64,000 bases of DNA from Glaciozyma antarctica PI12 (taxonomy: Eukaryota > Basidiomycota > Microbotryomycetes > Kriegeriales > Camptobasidiaceae): contig KZ627148.1 of NCBI GenBank assembly GCA_002917775.1, forward strand, positions 1,341,431 to 1,405,430, in the 5' to 3' direction. This document shows positions 53,237 to 64,000 of this stretch, in pieces. The position numbers and the translations under genes were made by a program. Within the stretch, counting starts at the first letter, position 1; each line of letters begins with the position of its first letter. Below the pieces are notes generated by a model, which worked only from the letters and a program-made list of their open reading frames with translations, ran no database searches and was not told the origin of the DNA.

Positions 53237-56200
53237 TCAATCCTCCTCCGTCTCGCAAACATGCCTCGTCCCATCTCCCCCTCCCTCCTCCGATATCCGA
53301 CAAGTCCGCGAGCAATACGTCGTCTTGCACCTCGGGCAGGCCGGGTAATTGAGTCCCTTCTTCCCGCACGTCGAGCACTTGGTCCTGACGCCGACTCTCG
53401 ACTTGCGTTCGAGCTCGAGGAGGAGTGGGTCGATATCGACGGCTGACGATTTGTCGTTGTTGTCGTGGCGAAGGGATGATGGCGTGTGAGAGTGCAGACG
53501 AGATGAGAAATCGTCGGGTGTGGGAGGGGTGTAGGTGACTCGAGGATTGGGGGAGGAGAGGCGGGCAGACGTTGGATCCACGAAGGAGCGTTGAGGACGG
53601 AGAGAGTGGTGCCGCCTAGGCGTCGAGGGGGCCGTCGAAGTCGAGGCGTCGCGGCGAAAGCGAACCACGGGAGGAGGGGAAGACTCCTCCTCGACGGCCG
53701 AAAGCTCCTCCTCCTCTCCCCCTTCTTCCTCCCTCTCCCCCTCCTCTGATTCCGCCTCGCCCGTATCCGCCCAATACATCCCCGGCCCAGCACTCTCGTC
53801 GTCCTTCCTCAGCACCTTCTTCAACACCGCCATCGCGCTCGGCTTCCCCACCTCGTTCCTAAACGGATTCAACGACGAAAGTCGCTCCCTGACCCCACTC
53901 GTCCACCCGCCTATCCTCCCTCCACTCCGCTTTTCTTCCGCCAACGTCCCGTTTGGGTCCAGCGCGAACCGACTCGGCGGTCCAGCGAGGCTCGTCGTCG
54001 TGCGCAGCGGCCAGGGCGTCGTGCGGAGGCTGCCGAAATTGGGCGGGAGGGTCGAGACGCTCGCGCTAGATTGGACGCGCGAGAGTAGTCGAGGAGGTTG
54101 GAAGGACGACGTCGAGGCCATTCGGCGGGGACGGCGGTTCGATGGGCTCGAAGGGGCGGGAGCGGCGGAGGTGCGCGACGAGGTCGAGAGAGCGGTCGAG
54201 GTGGCCGGGGTTGAGGTGGGAATGGTGGAGGAGCCGAGGATGGGGAAGTCGGATTCGTGATCTGCATCGGAGGAGCGGTGGGTGCCAGGAGGGGAGGGGA
54301 GAGGAGTATCGGGGGGCGAGGGGTATTCGGTGGCGGAGGCAAAGTGGAACTTGGAAGGTCTTGAGCCAAAGCCGGAGGCAGAGGGCATGACGGTCGACGC
54401 CGACGACGTGCTGATCGCCCAGGGAAGGGCCGCAGAGCTTCCTCGTAAAGTGGCGTCCTGCTCATCCGGGCGAATCGTGATGCTCGACGACCCGAGTTCT
54501 CCATCCCGCTCCTCGCTTAACTCCCTCGCCTTCCCCTTCCCCTTCCCCTTCCCCTTCGCACCGCCGAGATTCTCGAGCTTCTCCCGCCAGATATCCACGA
54601 GCGCGTCCCGCGTCGGCGACGTCGACTCGCGCGCTGCGACTACCGAGGGCGGAGAAGGACTTTCTTTGCGCCGCTTCGAAAGCTTCCACGCCGTGTCGGG
54701 CTCGACGTCCTGAAGCGCCTTGAGCCTCTGCGTCGCCTTAAGAACGATCTCGTCGCCCTCCTTGGTCCCGACGACGCCTCCAGCCGCTTCCGACACGCGG
54801 AGGATCTCGAGCCAGTGCTCTTCGGCGGCGGTTTGGTCTGTCGGCCAAATCTGAAGCGCGAGGAGGTAGAGGCAGTGGATCTGGATCGTAAGGCGGAGCT
54901 TGAGGTTTGGTGGGAGGTGGTGGTGCGTTACGGAGGAAGGGAGGTGGGAGGGGATAGCGGAGAGGCTGGTGGAAGGGTGAGAGTAGGACCGCACAGTGGC
55001 AATGCGGCGTGGCGAAGCGGCACGGGCAGTCGAGTCGAGGAGGGGTGAGTTGCGGGTGGTGGAGGGCGAGCGAGTGGTGGAGATTGCGCGAGCCGCGCTA
55101 GAAGGTCGGGTGTGGGACGAAGTCAGAGGGGACGAGGGGTGAATGGCAGCTGGACGACGGGGCAGGGTAGGCGCAGCCCAGGCGACTGCTGGGTGCCGAA
55201 GAGTGCGCTTAGCGAGTTGTGGACCTCGTTTCCAAAGGTCCTCCGTGTCCGACTCGTGCTGGCTATCTGAGAAGACGCCGAATCGGTAGCTGTCGGTCAA
55301 CTGGGAGGGAAAGAAGTGGGGAATCAGCAATATAGTGAAAGATCGACAGAGGAGGAAAGACGCACCCCAATAACCAAGTCGAGCGCACGTTCGAGTCCAA
55401 AATATTCTCCCTCCGCACCCTCCTCCTCACTCGCACTGCCATAGGAACCATCCATGCCCTCCGAATCGATCCCCGCCGCTCTGCCAGCCTGCTCCTTCTT
55501 CGCGTGCGACCTCCCACTCCTAGGATCGCGGGGACTCTCGACCGGCTTTGAGAGCTCCAGGGCGAGTCCCTTTGCAAACAGCCTCGCCGCCGCCAGTCCA
55601 TCGGGAAGAGAACCTTGCGCGACGTCGCACGGGATCGAACCGGTCATGCCGTGAGGAGTGTAGCAGGGTTGGCCTTGAGGAGGGTGGAGAGGGGAGACAG
55701 CGTTCGAGTGAGCGTGACTTCGCAGGCCGCGAGAGAGGAGACTGCACGGAGAGGAGAGTTAGCTGTGTCCCTCCTCTAAAACCAGGAACAGAGCTTGGCG
55801 TACTTTCCGAGCGTTGCACATGCTGCTGAGGACTCGAGCGCCACCGCCTGCTGAAGCTTCGAGACGGCTTGACTGTTCCGGTGCGCGATCAGATCCATCT
55901 GTACAGAGAAGAGGGTGGTTAAACGGTCATTCTCATGAGCTGGATAGTATCTCGAAGAAGCCGAGAGCGGGGGAGTTGGACAGGAGACACCATCGGACCG
56001 CCTCCTCCACCACCCTCTCTCCTCCGCTCCCTCCTGACAGGCTAGGACACTCACCTGGGTACCCCACAACAGATCCTCGACGTCCACCTCATCGTCGCTC
56101 CCTCCAGAGTCGCTACCACTGCCGTTGTTCGAGTTGTCCTCCGTCACCTCATCGGCGGCGAGGACCGCCTCGGGGGATCGAAATCGAGCTGTCCAGCTTG

Positions 56201-56249
56201 ACGGGTTATTCAGAGTTGTTTGGTGGACAGGCGAAGAGGGTTTGAGCAT
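53237..56249 (-). CDS. Zinc-finger (MYND/HIT-like) protein of unknown function
   Basis: I do not recognise a named ortholog. The protein starts MLKPSSPVHQTTLNNPSSW, has an acidic Ser/Asn/Gly stretch and then short helical segments reminiscent of Sel1/TPR repeats (MDLIAHRNSQAVSKLQQAVA, and QGSLPDGLAAARLFAKGLAL). A further helical part follows (LKLRLTIQIHCLYLLALQIW; TAAEEHWLEILRVSEAAGGV). A very long Ser/Pro-rich region comes next. The C-terminus carries a treble-clef-like zinc finger, CSTC, CPRC, YCSRTC and a terminal H-x-C, spaced as in MYND or HIT fingers. It ends CETEED-stop only 144 bp from the convergent BYE1-like gene. Exons join in frame. Confidence 0.7.
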
Positions 56250-56505
56250 GGATTGGAGGACGGCGAACGAGGGAGGGAAGGGGAGGAAGGAAAGCCTTGG
56301 CTCTGCACAGTGTATTGAAATGGAGCGGCGCTAGCTCTCCTCCTTTTCTCGCTTTCGAAGGAGCAACGCAGCAACGAAGAACACTCTCAGTAATCACTTC
56401 CTTTCGCTCGCGGCACGAGCAGAAAAAAACTCGCTCCTTGAAACGGTCGGCTCTCTCGGCAATTCACGACAGATGCAAAGCTAGTTGCGCACACATACTT
56501 GGGAC

Positions 56506-59500
56506 CTAACGGAACACGAGACGGTGCAGGATCTTCGAACCCTCCTGGGCTGAGAGAGAGACGACGAGTCAGTCGAGGGTCGAAAACGGCGCGAGCGAGC
56601 GAGGACGAACCTATCTCCCAGCGCGAATCTGCAATGTAGTCGATGATGCTTTCGCACAACGGAAGCCTGAGAAAGTGAGTGTTAGTAGAAGGCTCAGCTT
56701 CAGCTGAGGAAGCGAGTGCAAGCTTACACGTTGTTCTGCGAAGCAAAGGTCAGCGATCACCCTTCAGCGACGACGGCGAAGAAACACGCACCTTCTTCGT
56801 AACCACGAGGAGACCTTCAAGAGCTCAAGATTAGCACCAGGTACGCCAACTTCAGGACGAGAACGTACCGTCCGGAGTCGCCGCGCACATGGAATCGAGG
56901 TAAGTCATCGTAGCCGCGCGATGGTCAGGTTCGCGAGGCCCAGCTGGCCCAGAGGCTGGTTGAACGCAAGCAGAGCATCAGCGTATGCTGGTGACGACGT
57001 GAATGAAGACGCACTGGCGATACCGAAGCAATAGAGAGTGAGGCAGGCGATGTACACGGACCAGCCATGGTGAAGGCACGCCGCGAGGTCACCAGTTCCG
57101 CGCAAGTAGTGCTCGAGGCTTGACCTGCGACGACATCCTTGTCAGGATCTGCGCAGTAGAACGGTAGCAGTCGACTCACCGAAGGAAGTGAGCCGCATGC
57201 CAAGTCGCTGCCCGACCATCCTTTGACGCCGCCCAAGTCCGAATCCTGCCCTTTGTCGCTTCTTGAACCGCTGGCGACACGATGAGCCCGAGAGCGTTCT
57301 CTGCACCGGCGAAGATCTGCGATCGGTGGTCAGCTTTAGCTGAGAGACTTAAGGTGGGAGAGTTAAGGATAGGGAGAAGGGGAGAGCAAGAGCGAAAGCC
57401 TACTTGAAGTTCGTGAATGTCTATCGAGAGAGTGACGTGTGCGACGGCACTGCATTCGCACATCGTCAGCCTTTAAATTCGACGACGAAACGAAAAGCGG
57501 AACGCACTATAGAGAAATCGAAGCTCGGAGCATCTGAGACTGCACGAACGGCGCGGTGAGCAGGCAGGTGTCGAGGCGTGACTTCCACGAGTTGTAGCTG
57601 GCAGAGCTAAGAAGCGGTACGAGGAAAGAAGGGGTCAGCAACCGCCAATCGGTCCCAACGAACGCGCGCCAGCCGACTCACATCATGTCGCGCCAGTTGT
57701 TCGCCCTCCCTTCCAGCTGGCTCAAGCCGATGACATGGTCTCGCCTGCGAAGAGAGAAAGATCAGCGGCGTATCAGCGGGCGCACGAACTCGGCGCACCA
57801 TTGCAGGTCCTGAGCGACGCTGAGAAGACCGTGCAGAATTGCGATACGGGAGAAGGGGTTGAGCACCGGCGGAGCGTGGCCAGGCATGAGGCTGGCTTTG
57901 AGAGCGGAGATGAAAGGGATGGGAGCTCGAGATTGGCTGTAGGCTTGCGCCCACACCTCCGCGTTCGGCGCGTCCCATAGCTCTTCGTCGCATGGAAGAG
58001 TGAGCTGGATCTGGAACGCCGAGAGCGCAGGCGAATGTCGGAAGAGTGCGGCGTCTGGACGAAAAAGGTTAGCCGCAGAACTGCTCGAGAAGCGAGAGGC
58101 TTACGCTCGACGTCGACGGCGAACTCGACGTGCGCGATCCTCTTCGCAGACTCCTCCTCGATCCAGGCGTCCCACTGTGCGTGAACGTCGTGCGAATGCT
58201 CCGTGACGATGATGGTTCGCTGTGAGAACAGAGCACTTCGGCGTCCCAGCTGCGAAAGAAGCTTCAATTCCTGCGACGTCGAGGGCCAGCACGGCGTGCG
58301 TACCGTAACGACAGAGCTCCAGAAGATGTGTGACATCTCGTGCGCCATGCGGTTCGAGCAAAGCTTTCCGAACACGATGAGAAGCAGCGCCGTTTCTGCA
58401 CGCGCGGGCGAAGTCGTCAGCGAACTGTAGAGCGGCAGGAAGAGCGATCCAACGCACGATGTAGCCAGATCTCGGCGCGGGGTCGGAAATCAGTGGACTG
58501 AAGATCGCACGAATGTCAACACAGCTCAAGAGAAGACGACAGCTGAACTCACGCAGAAGACCTTGCCGCGAAACCCGGGGTGGATCTTGACGGCGAGCTG
58601 ATGAGCTTCGGGCGCCTCCGCAAAGTAGGTACCGAGGAGGACCTGCAGCAGCGAGTTAGTCCTTCCGTCCCGGAGATATAGAGTGGAACGAACCATGGAG
58701 AGGATCAAAGGGACATGCGCGGTTTCGGTGCTGGGGCGCAAGTCAGCATCCTGTTCCAATCGTGATGGTCAAGAACTCACTTGAAGCTAGCTCGATGAAT
58801 GCACGGAGCCTGAGTCTCGTGGATGCGCGTCCAGAATAGGCAGAGATACTCCTCGATGGCTTCCGACGACATGCGCGAGTCTCCTCGAAGGCCGATCCAT
58901 TCAGGCTGCGAGAACGGTCAGCCGAGTGCGCGCTCAGAGGAGGGAAAGGAGGGACGCACTCCGAGGTAGTCGAGAATACGAAGCCGGGTCGCAGGGCTCA
59001 CAAACGTCGAATGGTCGCGAGGGTGTTGCTGAGGCAGAGGCGTAGCGGTCGCTGCGACGCTCCCGCTCGCACTTGAGCCCTGACTTGGAGCTCGCTCCTG
59101 CATCGATTCGACAGGTCAGCTCGACTTCAGCAGCTGAGAAGGAGAACATACTCACCGGATGCTTAGCGATCTCAGAGTCGTGGGACTTGGGCGGCGCCAT
59201 CTCCGCAACTGGTCCAGGAAGCTGCTCCGGCATTGCGCCAGCCCAAGCTTGCCCTTGCGCTTGCTCTCCAGGCGCACTGAAACCCCTCGCATCGAGCTCC
59301 AACCTCGCATATTCGAGCCCGCGCGACGCTTCCTCGAGCCTTTGCCCAACGCTAGGAGACATCGCACCGATCATCTCGTCCGCGGGTCCGGGACTGGCGG
59401 GTCGACTGCTCCCGAGCGTGATGTTGAACGACGAGTTGCCAAAGAGCCAGTCGTACTCGCTCGCTGAGACGAAAGGCGCGCCGTACGAGGCCTGGATAAA

Positions 59501-60409
59501 CTTCAGCGGGAAGTCGAAGCCGGCGAGGGCGGGTTGCTCGGACGCGGGGAAGTTGTCGAAGAAGGTGCCTTGTTCAAAGGAGGGGATGCCGAGGTTGCTG
59601 GCGTAGGGAGCGTGCTCTGCCGTATGAGGAGAAGGGTAGCTGGTGCTGTTGTGGGGGGAGACGCCGTGAGGGGAGATGCCGTGAGGAGAGAAGGCGTTGG
59701 GGGAGAGGACCAGCGAGGCTGGGTTCGTCGATCCTAGCCCGTCGTAGCCGTAGAAGACGGGCTGCTGTACTCCTTGCTGATGCATTTGCTGCCCGCCTGG
59801 CCACGAACCGCTTCCGCTTGCGATAGGTCCAGCATCTCCGTTGGCCGCGGTAGGCTTGGAGAGTCGTCGGACAGGCTTGTTCGGTACGTCTCCCGCTTGT
59901 CGCTTGTCGTGTCGTTCGGTGTGGCGGAGGAGGAGATCTGAGCGGACGAATCGTTTGGGACAACTGCAGGAACAACACGAGAGTCAGCTGGGTCCCCTCC
60001 TCTCCACCGTCTCTAGATCCACACACCGATCGCAGCTGTAGATCGTTGTGGGGTTGTCTGTAAGTAATAACAGTCAGTTTCAGCTGGGCAGGAGAGGCGC
60101 CCCAGCTCACGGTTGAGCTTGTGTCGAGCGAGATGGTCAGGCCGCGAGAATGCTGGAGATGGTGGGTCAGCTCGAGTCCCCTCGCACCCTCCACTGATCA
60201 AAGTCCTACTTACACTTGGTGCAGCCTTCCCAGTCACACGCGTGAAGCTTGTCTGTGGCCTCGAGGTTGGGCTTTCTCCGCTTGGCCTTCGCGCGAGCTG
60301 CCGGCTCCCCGTCTCCACCGTCGCTAAAGGCGTTCTCCTCCTCCTCTAGAACGCGGGTACTGCTCGTTGAGGACACCGTGCGAGTTGGAGGCACTGGAGG
60401 CGCCATCAT
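56506..60409 (-). CDS. C2H2 zinc-finger transcription factor with fungal-specific regulatory domain
   Basis: A DNA-binding regulator. The start is MMAPPVPPTRTVSSTSSTRV. Two tandem C2H2 fingers follow: CDWEGCTK-x-FSRPDHLARH and CDRCPKRFVRSDLLLRHTER. The middle has a Ser/Pro/Gly-rich region with HGISPHGVSPH repeats and EYDWLFGNSSFNITLG. The remainder matches the fungal_trans middle-homology type: PEWIGLRGDSRMSSEAIEEY, LCLFWTRIHETQAPCIHRAS, LLGTYFAEAPEAHQLAVKIH. The end is SRWEIAQEGSKILHRLVFR-stop after a short intron. About twenty introns break it up and all appear in frame. C2H2 plus fungal_trans factors often control carbon or lipid metabolism, but the target is unknown. Confidence 0.88.
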
Positions 60410-60621
60410 GGCGTCGAAGCGAGTTGAGAGGGAGAAAGGGGAAGGTTAACCGCGCGCGGGGTAAACGGCTGGTCGACGAGGCGCGAGGCTTTCGAGGATG
60501 GTGGGAGCGCTCACCAACACCGACGAACACGAGTCTGTACTATCGAAATGGGATTGCGCGCAACACAACAACGCTATCAATACTCGAAAACCCTCCTCAA
60601 GCACGCGGCCTCCTCTCCACC

Positions 60622-63600
60622 TCAAGCCACCGTCGTCCCTCCCTCCTTCTCGAGCTTTGCCATCTTCGGCGCCGACACCTCGATATCCTCCTCCTCGAGC
60701 TTCCTCTTCCCGAGCCCCGAAGCCGCCCCTCCGTTCGCCAGAGCCGGCGCAGCAGCGACGGATTTGGGAGCCACGACCGGCGCAACGACCTTGGGGATGG
60801 TCGAGGGAGGTGCTGCGGTCGGGATGGGCGTCGGAGTAGCGGAGAGAGGTTTGGGTATGCCTGGAGCGATGGGAGGGGCGGAAGCGACCGCCGGAGGGGG
60901 CGCGACCGTCGACGGCGTCCCCGCTGGTCTCGCTGGGGTCGCCGTCGCCGAGCCAGTCGTCCCGCTCGTTGTCCCCGCTCCATTCGACGTCCCTGCTGCC
61001 GCACCAGGCGTCCCGTTCGTCGGTCCTCCTCCACCGTTCGCCGCCTTCTCCTTCTCGGCCGCCATCTTGCGCATCTTGTCCTTGAAATGCTGCACGACGA
61101 ACGCCTGGAGAATCTGGAGCGCCTGGCTCGCGGGTAGGATCTGGAGGTTGTCGAGCTGCGTCTTCTGGAGGTGCGCGAAGATGGACGGGTTGAGAATGAG
61201 CTTCCCTTCGTGCAGTACGATAGGGGGATCCTTGAGGAGGGAGGCGGTGAGGTCGTCGGGTGGGGTCGCGGAGGGAGGAGGAGCGGGGCGGACGTAGGAA
61301 GCTGGGATGGGGGCGATGATGATGGGGAGAGGGGTCGAGAGGGACGGCGCGGTCGAGGCGTGAGGGGGAGGTCGAGCGATGGGCTTCGAAGGACCGGCGA
61401 CGGCGGATCCCTGCGTGACGAGCGCCGCCTTGGGGACGAGCGACGGACCCAGCTTCGGCTGCTGGACGGGCTTCGGAGGCCTCGGTGCGCCTGGGACGCC
61501 CTTGGGCGTCTTCTTGCGGAAGTGGAGGCCGTCGAAGTTGCGAATCTGAGTCGGGTCGATCGCCCAGAACGCTCCCTTGCCCGGCTCGTCCGTTCGACGA
61601 GGGATCTTGAGGAACCCGCGACTGATCGTAAGGTTGTGCCGAATCGAGTTCTGCGTACCCAGCAGCGAAATCAGCAGCTTGCTTTGAGTTAGGAATCGAA
61701 AGAAACGACGTACCTGCCACCCGTTGTTGTTGTCACTAAAGTACGGCCACCTCGCCGTGATCCAATCGTAGATCCCGTTGAGCGTAAGCTTCCTCGTCTC
61801 AACGCTCGACACGGCCTGCGCGATGAGCGAAGCGTAGGTGTACGGCGGCTTGACGAGGAGGTCGTCTCCTGCTGGTGCTGGAGCTCCCGGAGCGCCTGCT
61901 GCGGTCGACGAGTTCGCGCCAGGAGCCGCAGCTGCAGACGCAGCGACGAGCTTAGCGGCTGACGGCGGTTCGGGGAAGACGGGGTAGGGGAAGGCGGGCT
62001 GAGCGGGATTGGCCGCTGGGAGGCTCGGGTCGAGGGGAATGCCGCCGTGCGTGACGACTGGCGAAGGGAGAGCAGGGAGGGCGGGGTCGACGGGGGCGAG
62101 AGGTTGGGCGGGAGGAGGAGGAGCGGGCTTGGCCTTGGGGAGTTTTGGCTTCGGCGGCTTCTTGACGGCCGGTGGTGCGGCCTGCCCTGGAAGTGGTTCG
62201 GGCTTGGGTTTGCGAGGTCGTTGGGCGCAGATGCCGTTCTTCGGAGGCCGTCCTCGCCCTCGCTTGATGGGAACGCCGGGAATGCCTGGGACGCCGGGTT
62301 GGCCGGGGACGAAAGCTTGACCGGGGAGTGGAGGGAGGGCGGAACCAGGCGCGACGAAGGTCGACGAAGATCCCGAGGCGGTGGCGTTGGCGTTGGCGTT
62401 GGTGGAGAGGGAGGGGAGTGGAGGGAGGCTCGAGACGAGGATGTCGGCTGGGCCGGGAATGAAAGGGGCGGGGTCGGTCGATCCGTAGAGAGGCCTGGGA
62501 GAGGGGTCGATGGTCGAACCAGACGAAGTGGCGGTCGCAACCGAGGGACTGGGTAGGGGAGGAAGGCTGCCGAGGGGGATCGACGGACTCGCGGCGGCTG
62601 GAGGGTGATTCGGAGGCGCAGGAAGAACGACGCGGACGGGCTGCTTCTTGGGCTGCTTCCTAGCTGCCGGCTGCTTGACCGCCTGAATGACCTTCCTGAC
62701 GACCTCCTCGCGCTTCTTCTTGTAGACGACGGGCTCGGGCGCTCGCTTCGGCGGACTCGCTTCGACGTGGTCGAAATAGTAGTCGTCCATGTCCTCGTCG
62801 CTGTAATCCTGCTCCTCGTCCTCCTCATCGTCCCAATCCTCTCTCGACGCGTTCGACTGCCTCCTCGCCTTCTTCTGCGGCAACGTCGTCTTCCCCTTCT
62901 TCGCTGCCGGCTTCTTCCTCACTCCCACTCCCTTGCCCTTCCCCCCTCCTCCCTTCCCTCCTCCTCCCTTCCCACCCTTCCCTCCGTTCCTAACCGCCTG
63001 CAACACCTCCAACCGCTTCCCCGACGTCGCTCCGACCGCTCCCTCAATAAACGGCAAAACCTCCTTGTAGTCGACTCCCCTGCTCGCAGCTCTAGGCGGA
63101 GGAGCGAGAGCGAGAAGGAGGTTACTCGTACTTGCGCGCGGCGGGCTCCAGGCGTCGGTGACCTTGATCGCGGGCGGAGAGCGGAGGAGGTACGTCGGAG
63201 GAATGACGGGGCTGAGGTCGCAGTCGGAGGAGGAGAGTTCCGAGAGGGAGGAGGACTCGTCCGACTCTGCGCTTGAGAGGGACGAATCTGAGTCGGACAT
63301 GGGGGCTTCTTCGAGAGGGGAAAGCGTGGTCGGTTCGATGGTGGGGAGGACGAAGTAAAAGATGCGTTCGGCGATTTGGATCTTGGTCCTTCAGTCGCGA
63401 TCAAGATCAGTATCCTCCTTGCGAGAGCGCGAGAACAGGGTACTCACCTCCTTCCGAGACTCTCCTTCTCGCCCTTGGCCTTCCACTTGCCCTCGACGAC
63501 AACTCCATTCCTCCCCAGCACCTCGAGCGCCCATCCACCCATGTCGTAATCAAAGTACAGCCTCGCATGCTGCCTCGAAACCGCTCGAATCGGTCCGAGG

Positions 63601-64000
63601 TCGATATCCGTGAGAATGGGCGGAGGGACGACGGGGAGAGGCTCCTGCGGCGGAGGAAGAGCGGACGAAGGCGAGGGGATGGGAGGAGGAGGAGGAGGAG
63701 GAGGAGGAGGGAGAGTCGAGGCAACGGCTGAAGGATGAAGGCGAGACGGGTTCGACCTTGATGATGGGGAGTTCCGTCGTTCCGAGCGTCGGCGAGCTCT
63801 TGAGGAAGTCGGAGAACTCCATTCCAGCGCTCGCGTTCGCTTCCGCCGACGCAGCGGCCGACGCAGGCGCCGCGACCGGAGTCGGACCTCGAGCTGGAGA
63901 TCCGGGCCTGCTGCTCGCCGTGAGTGCGACGACGGGGATGGGAGTCTCGGTCGGCTCGAGCTTGACCTCCGCGATCGGCTTCTCCTCGTCGTCGCCTAGC
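60622..64000 (-). CDS. FHL1: FHL1-like FHA-forkhead transcription factor (5' end beyond the window)
   Basis: Fhl1 controls ribosomal protein genes with Ifh1. The FHA-type domain near 63400-63610 reads GPIRAVSRQHARLYFDYDMG, then EVLGRNGVVVEGKWKAKG and TKIQIAERIFYFVLP after an intron; this EVLGRNG pattern is typical of Fhl1. An acidic/basic linker and an AT-hook (KRGRGRPPKNG) follow. The forkhead domain comes next: VKPPYTYASLIAQAV, LNGIYDWITARWPYFSDNNN, GWQ, an intron, then NSIRHNLTISRGFLKIPRRT and GAFWAIDP. The C-terminal half is Pro/Ala-rich, ending KMAKLEKEGGTTVA-stop. Upstream of the FHA part a coding stretch with a LPIIKVEPVSP sumoylation-like motif is in a different frame; the change falls near 63735-63765 beside a GGA microsatellite. 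Confidence 0.88.
63681..63711. repeat. GGA trinucleotide microsatellite
   Basis: About ten GGA units, read on the minus strand as a polyproline tract (PPPPPPPPPP) just before the FHA domain of the FHL1-like gene. Confidence 0.9.

Noticed and set aside
52567-53793. 408-residue open frame on the minus strand across the end of the BYE1-like gene
   Set aside because: It overlaps the Gly-rich repeats and the zinc-finger gene in the wrong frame and has Arg/Pro/Leu-rich composition typical of a shadow of GC-rich coding DNA.
60446-62828. Long open frames (424 and 379 residues) antisense or out of frame within the FHL1-like gene
   Set aside because: They are in frames other than the one coding the forkhead and AT-hook and show only Arg/Ser/Pro-rich low complexity.

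Overview
The window is a gene-dense, GC-rich stretch of nuclear DNA from a basidiomycete yeast. Genes are packed with short introns (about 50-70 nt) that have GTGAGT/GTGCGT/GTACGT donors, CTGAC/CTAAC-like branch sites and CAG acceptors. Together with the ortholog set, this suggests a red yeast of the Microbotryomycetes (Rhodotorula/Rhodosporidium/Sporobolomyces type). The lineage is inference. I found no rRNA, tRNA, CRISPR array, intact transposon or virus-like element.

Layout. 1-7.5 kb: the 5' end of HBS1 (ribosome rescue, minus) diverges from THO2 (mRNA export, plus). 7.7-12.8 kb: a phenol 2-monooxygenase and a cytochrome P450 on the minus strand, the only clearly accessory, catabolic-looking pair. 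13.1-18.4 kb: SOF1/DCAF13 (ribosome biogenesis), an unrecognised multi-pass membrane protein, and the GTPase GPN3. 18.6-24.6 kb: a group III (NIK1-type) hybrid histidine kinase with six HAMP modules. A 2-kb gene-poor gap follows, ending in a heat-shock element before a type I DnaJ (YDJ1/DNAJA). 28.7-36.6 kb: an AP-complex beta subunit divergent from a Sec7-PH ARF exchange factor. 37-44.6 kb: HRD1 ubiquitin ligase, OPI10/Hikeshi and a GT90 (CAP10-type) glycosyltransferase. 44.7-53.1 kb: TRM7, a 2OG-Fe(II)-oxygenase-like protein of a basidiomycete-specific type, and a PHD/TFIIS/SPOC (BYE1-like) protein. 53.2-64 kb: a zinc-finger protein of unknown function, a C2H2/fungal-trans transcription factor and an FHL1-like FHA-forkhead factor cut by the right edge, all on the minus strand.

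Most genes are housekeeping and share no single pathway. Loose themes are mRNA and ribosome metabolism (HBS1, THO2, SOF1, TRM7, BYE1, FHL1) and membrane traffic or ER quality control (AP beta, Sec7, HRD1, DnaJ, Hikeshi).

Two things stand out. GPN3 appears to start with an ATG split by an intron (A|TG), followed by a 6-nt exon. Separately, at least eight apparent frame breaks occur in otherwise well-conserved genes (THO2, DnaJ, Sec7 three times, HRD1, the 2OG protein, FHL1), several beside homopolymers. I read these mainly as indel errors in the assembly, but they affect any protein prediction from this sequence. I did not find a clear undescribed multi-gene system; the best biological leads are the split start codon and the 2OG-oxygenase-like gene.
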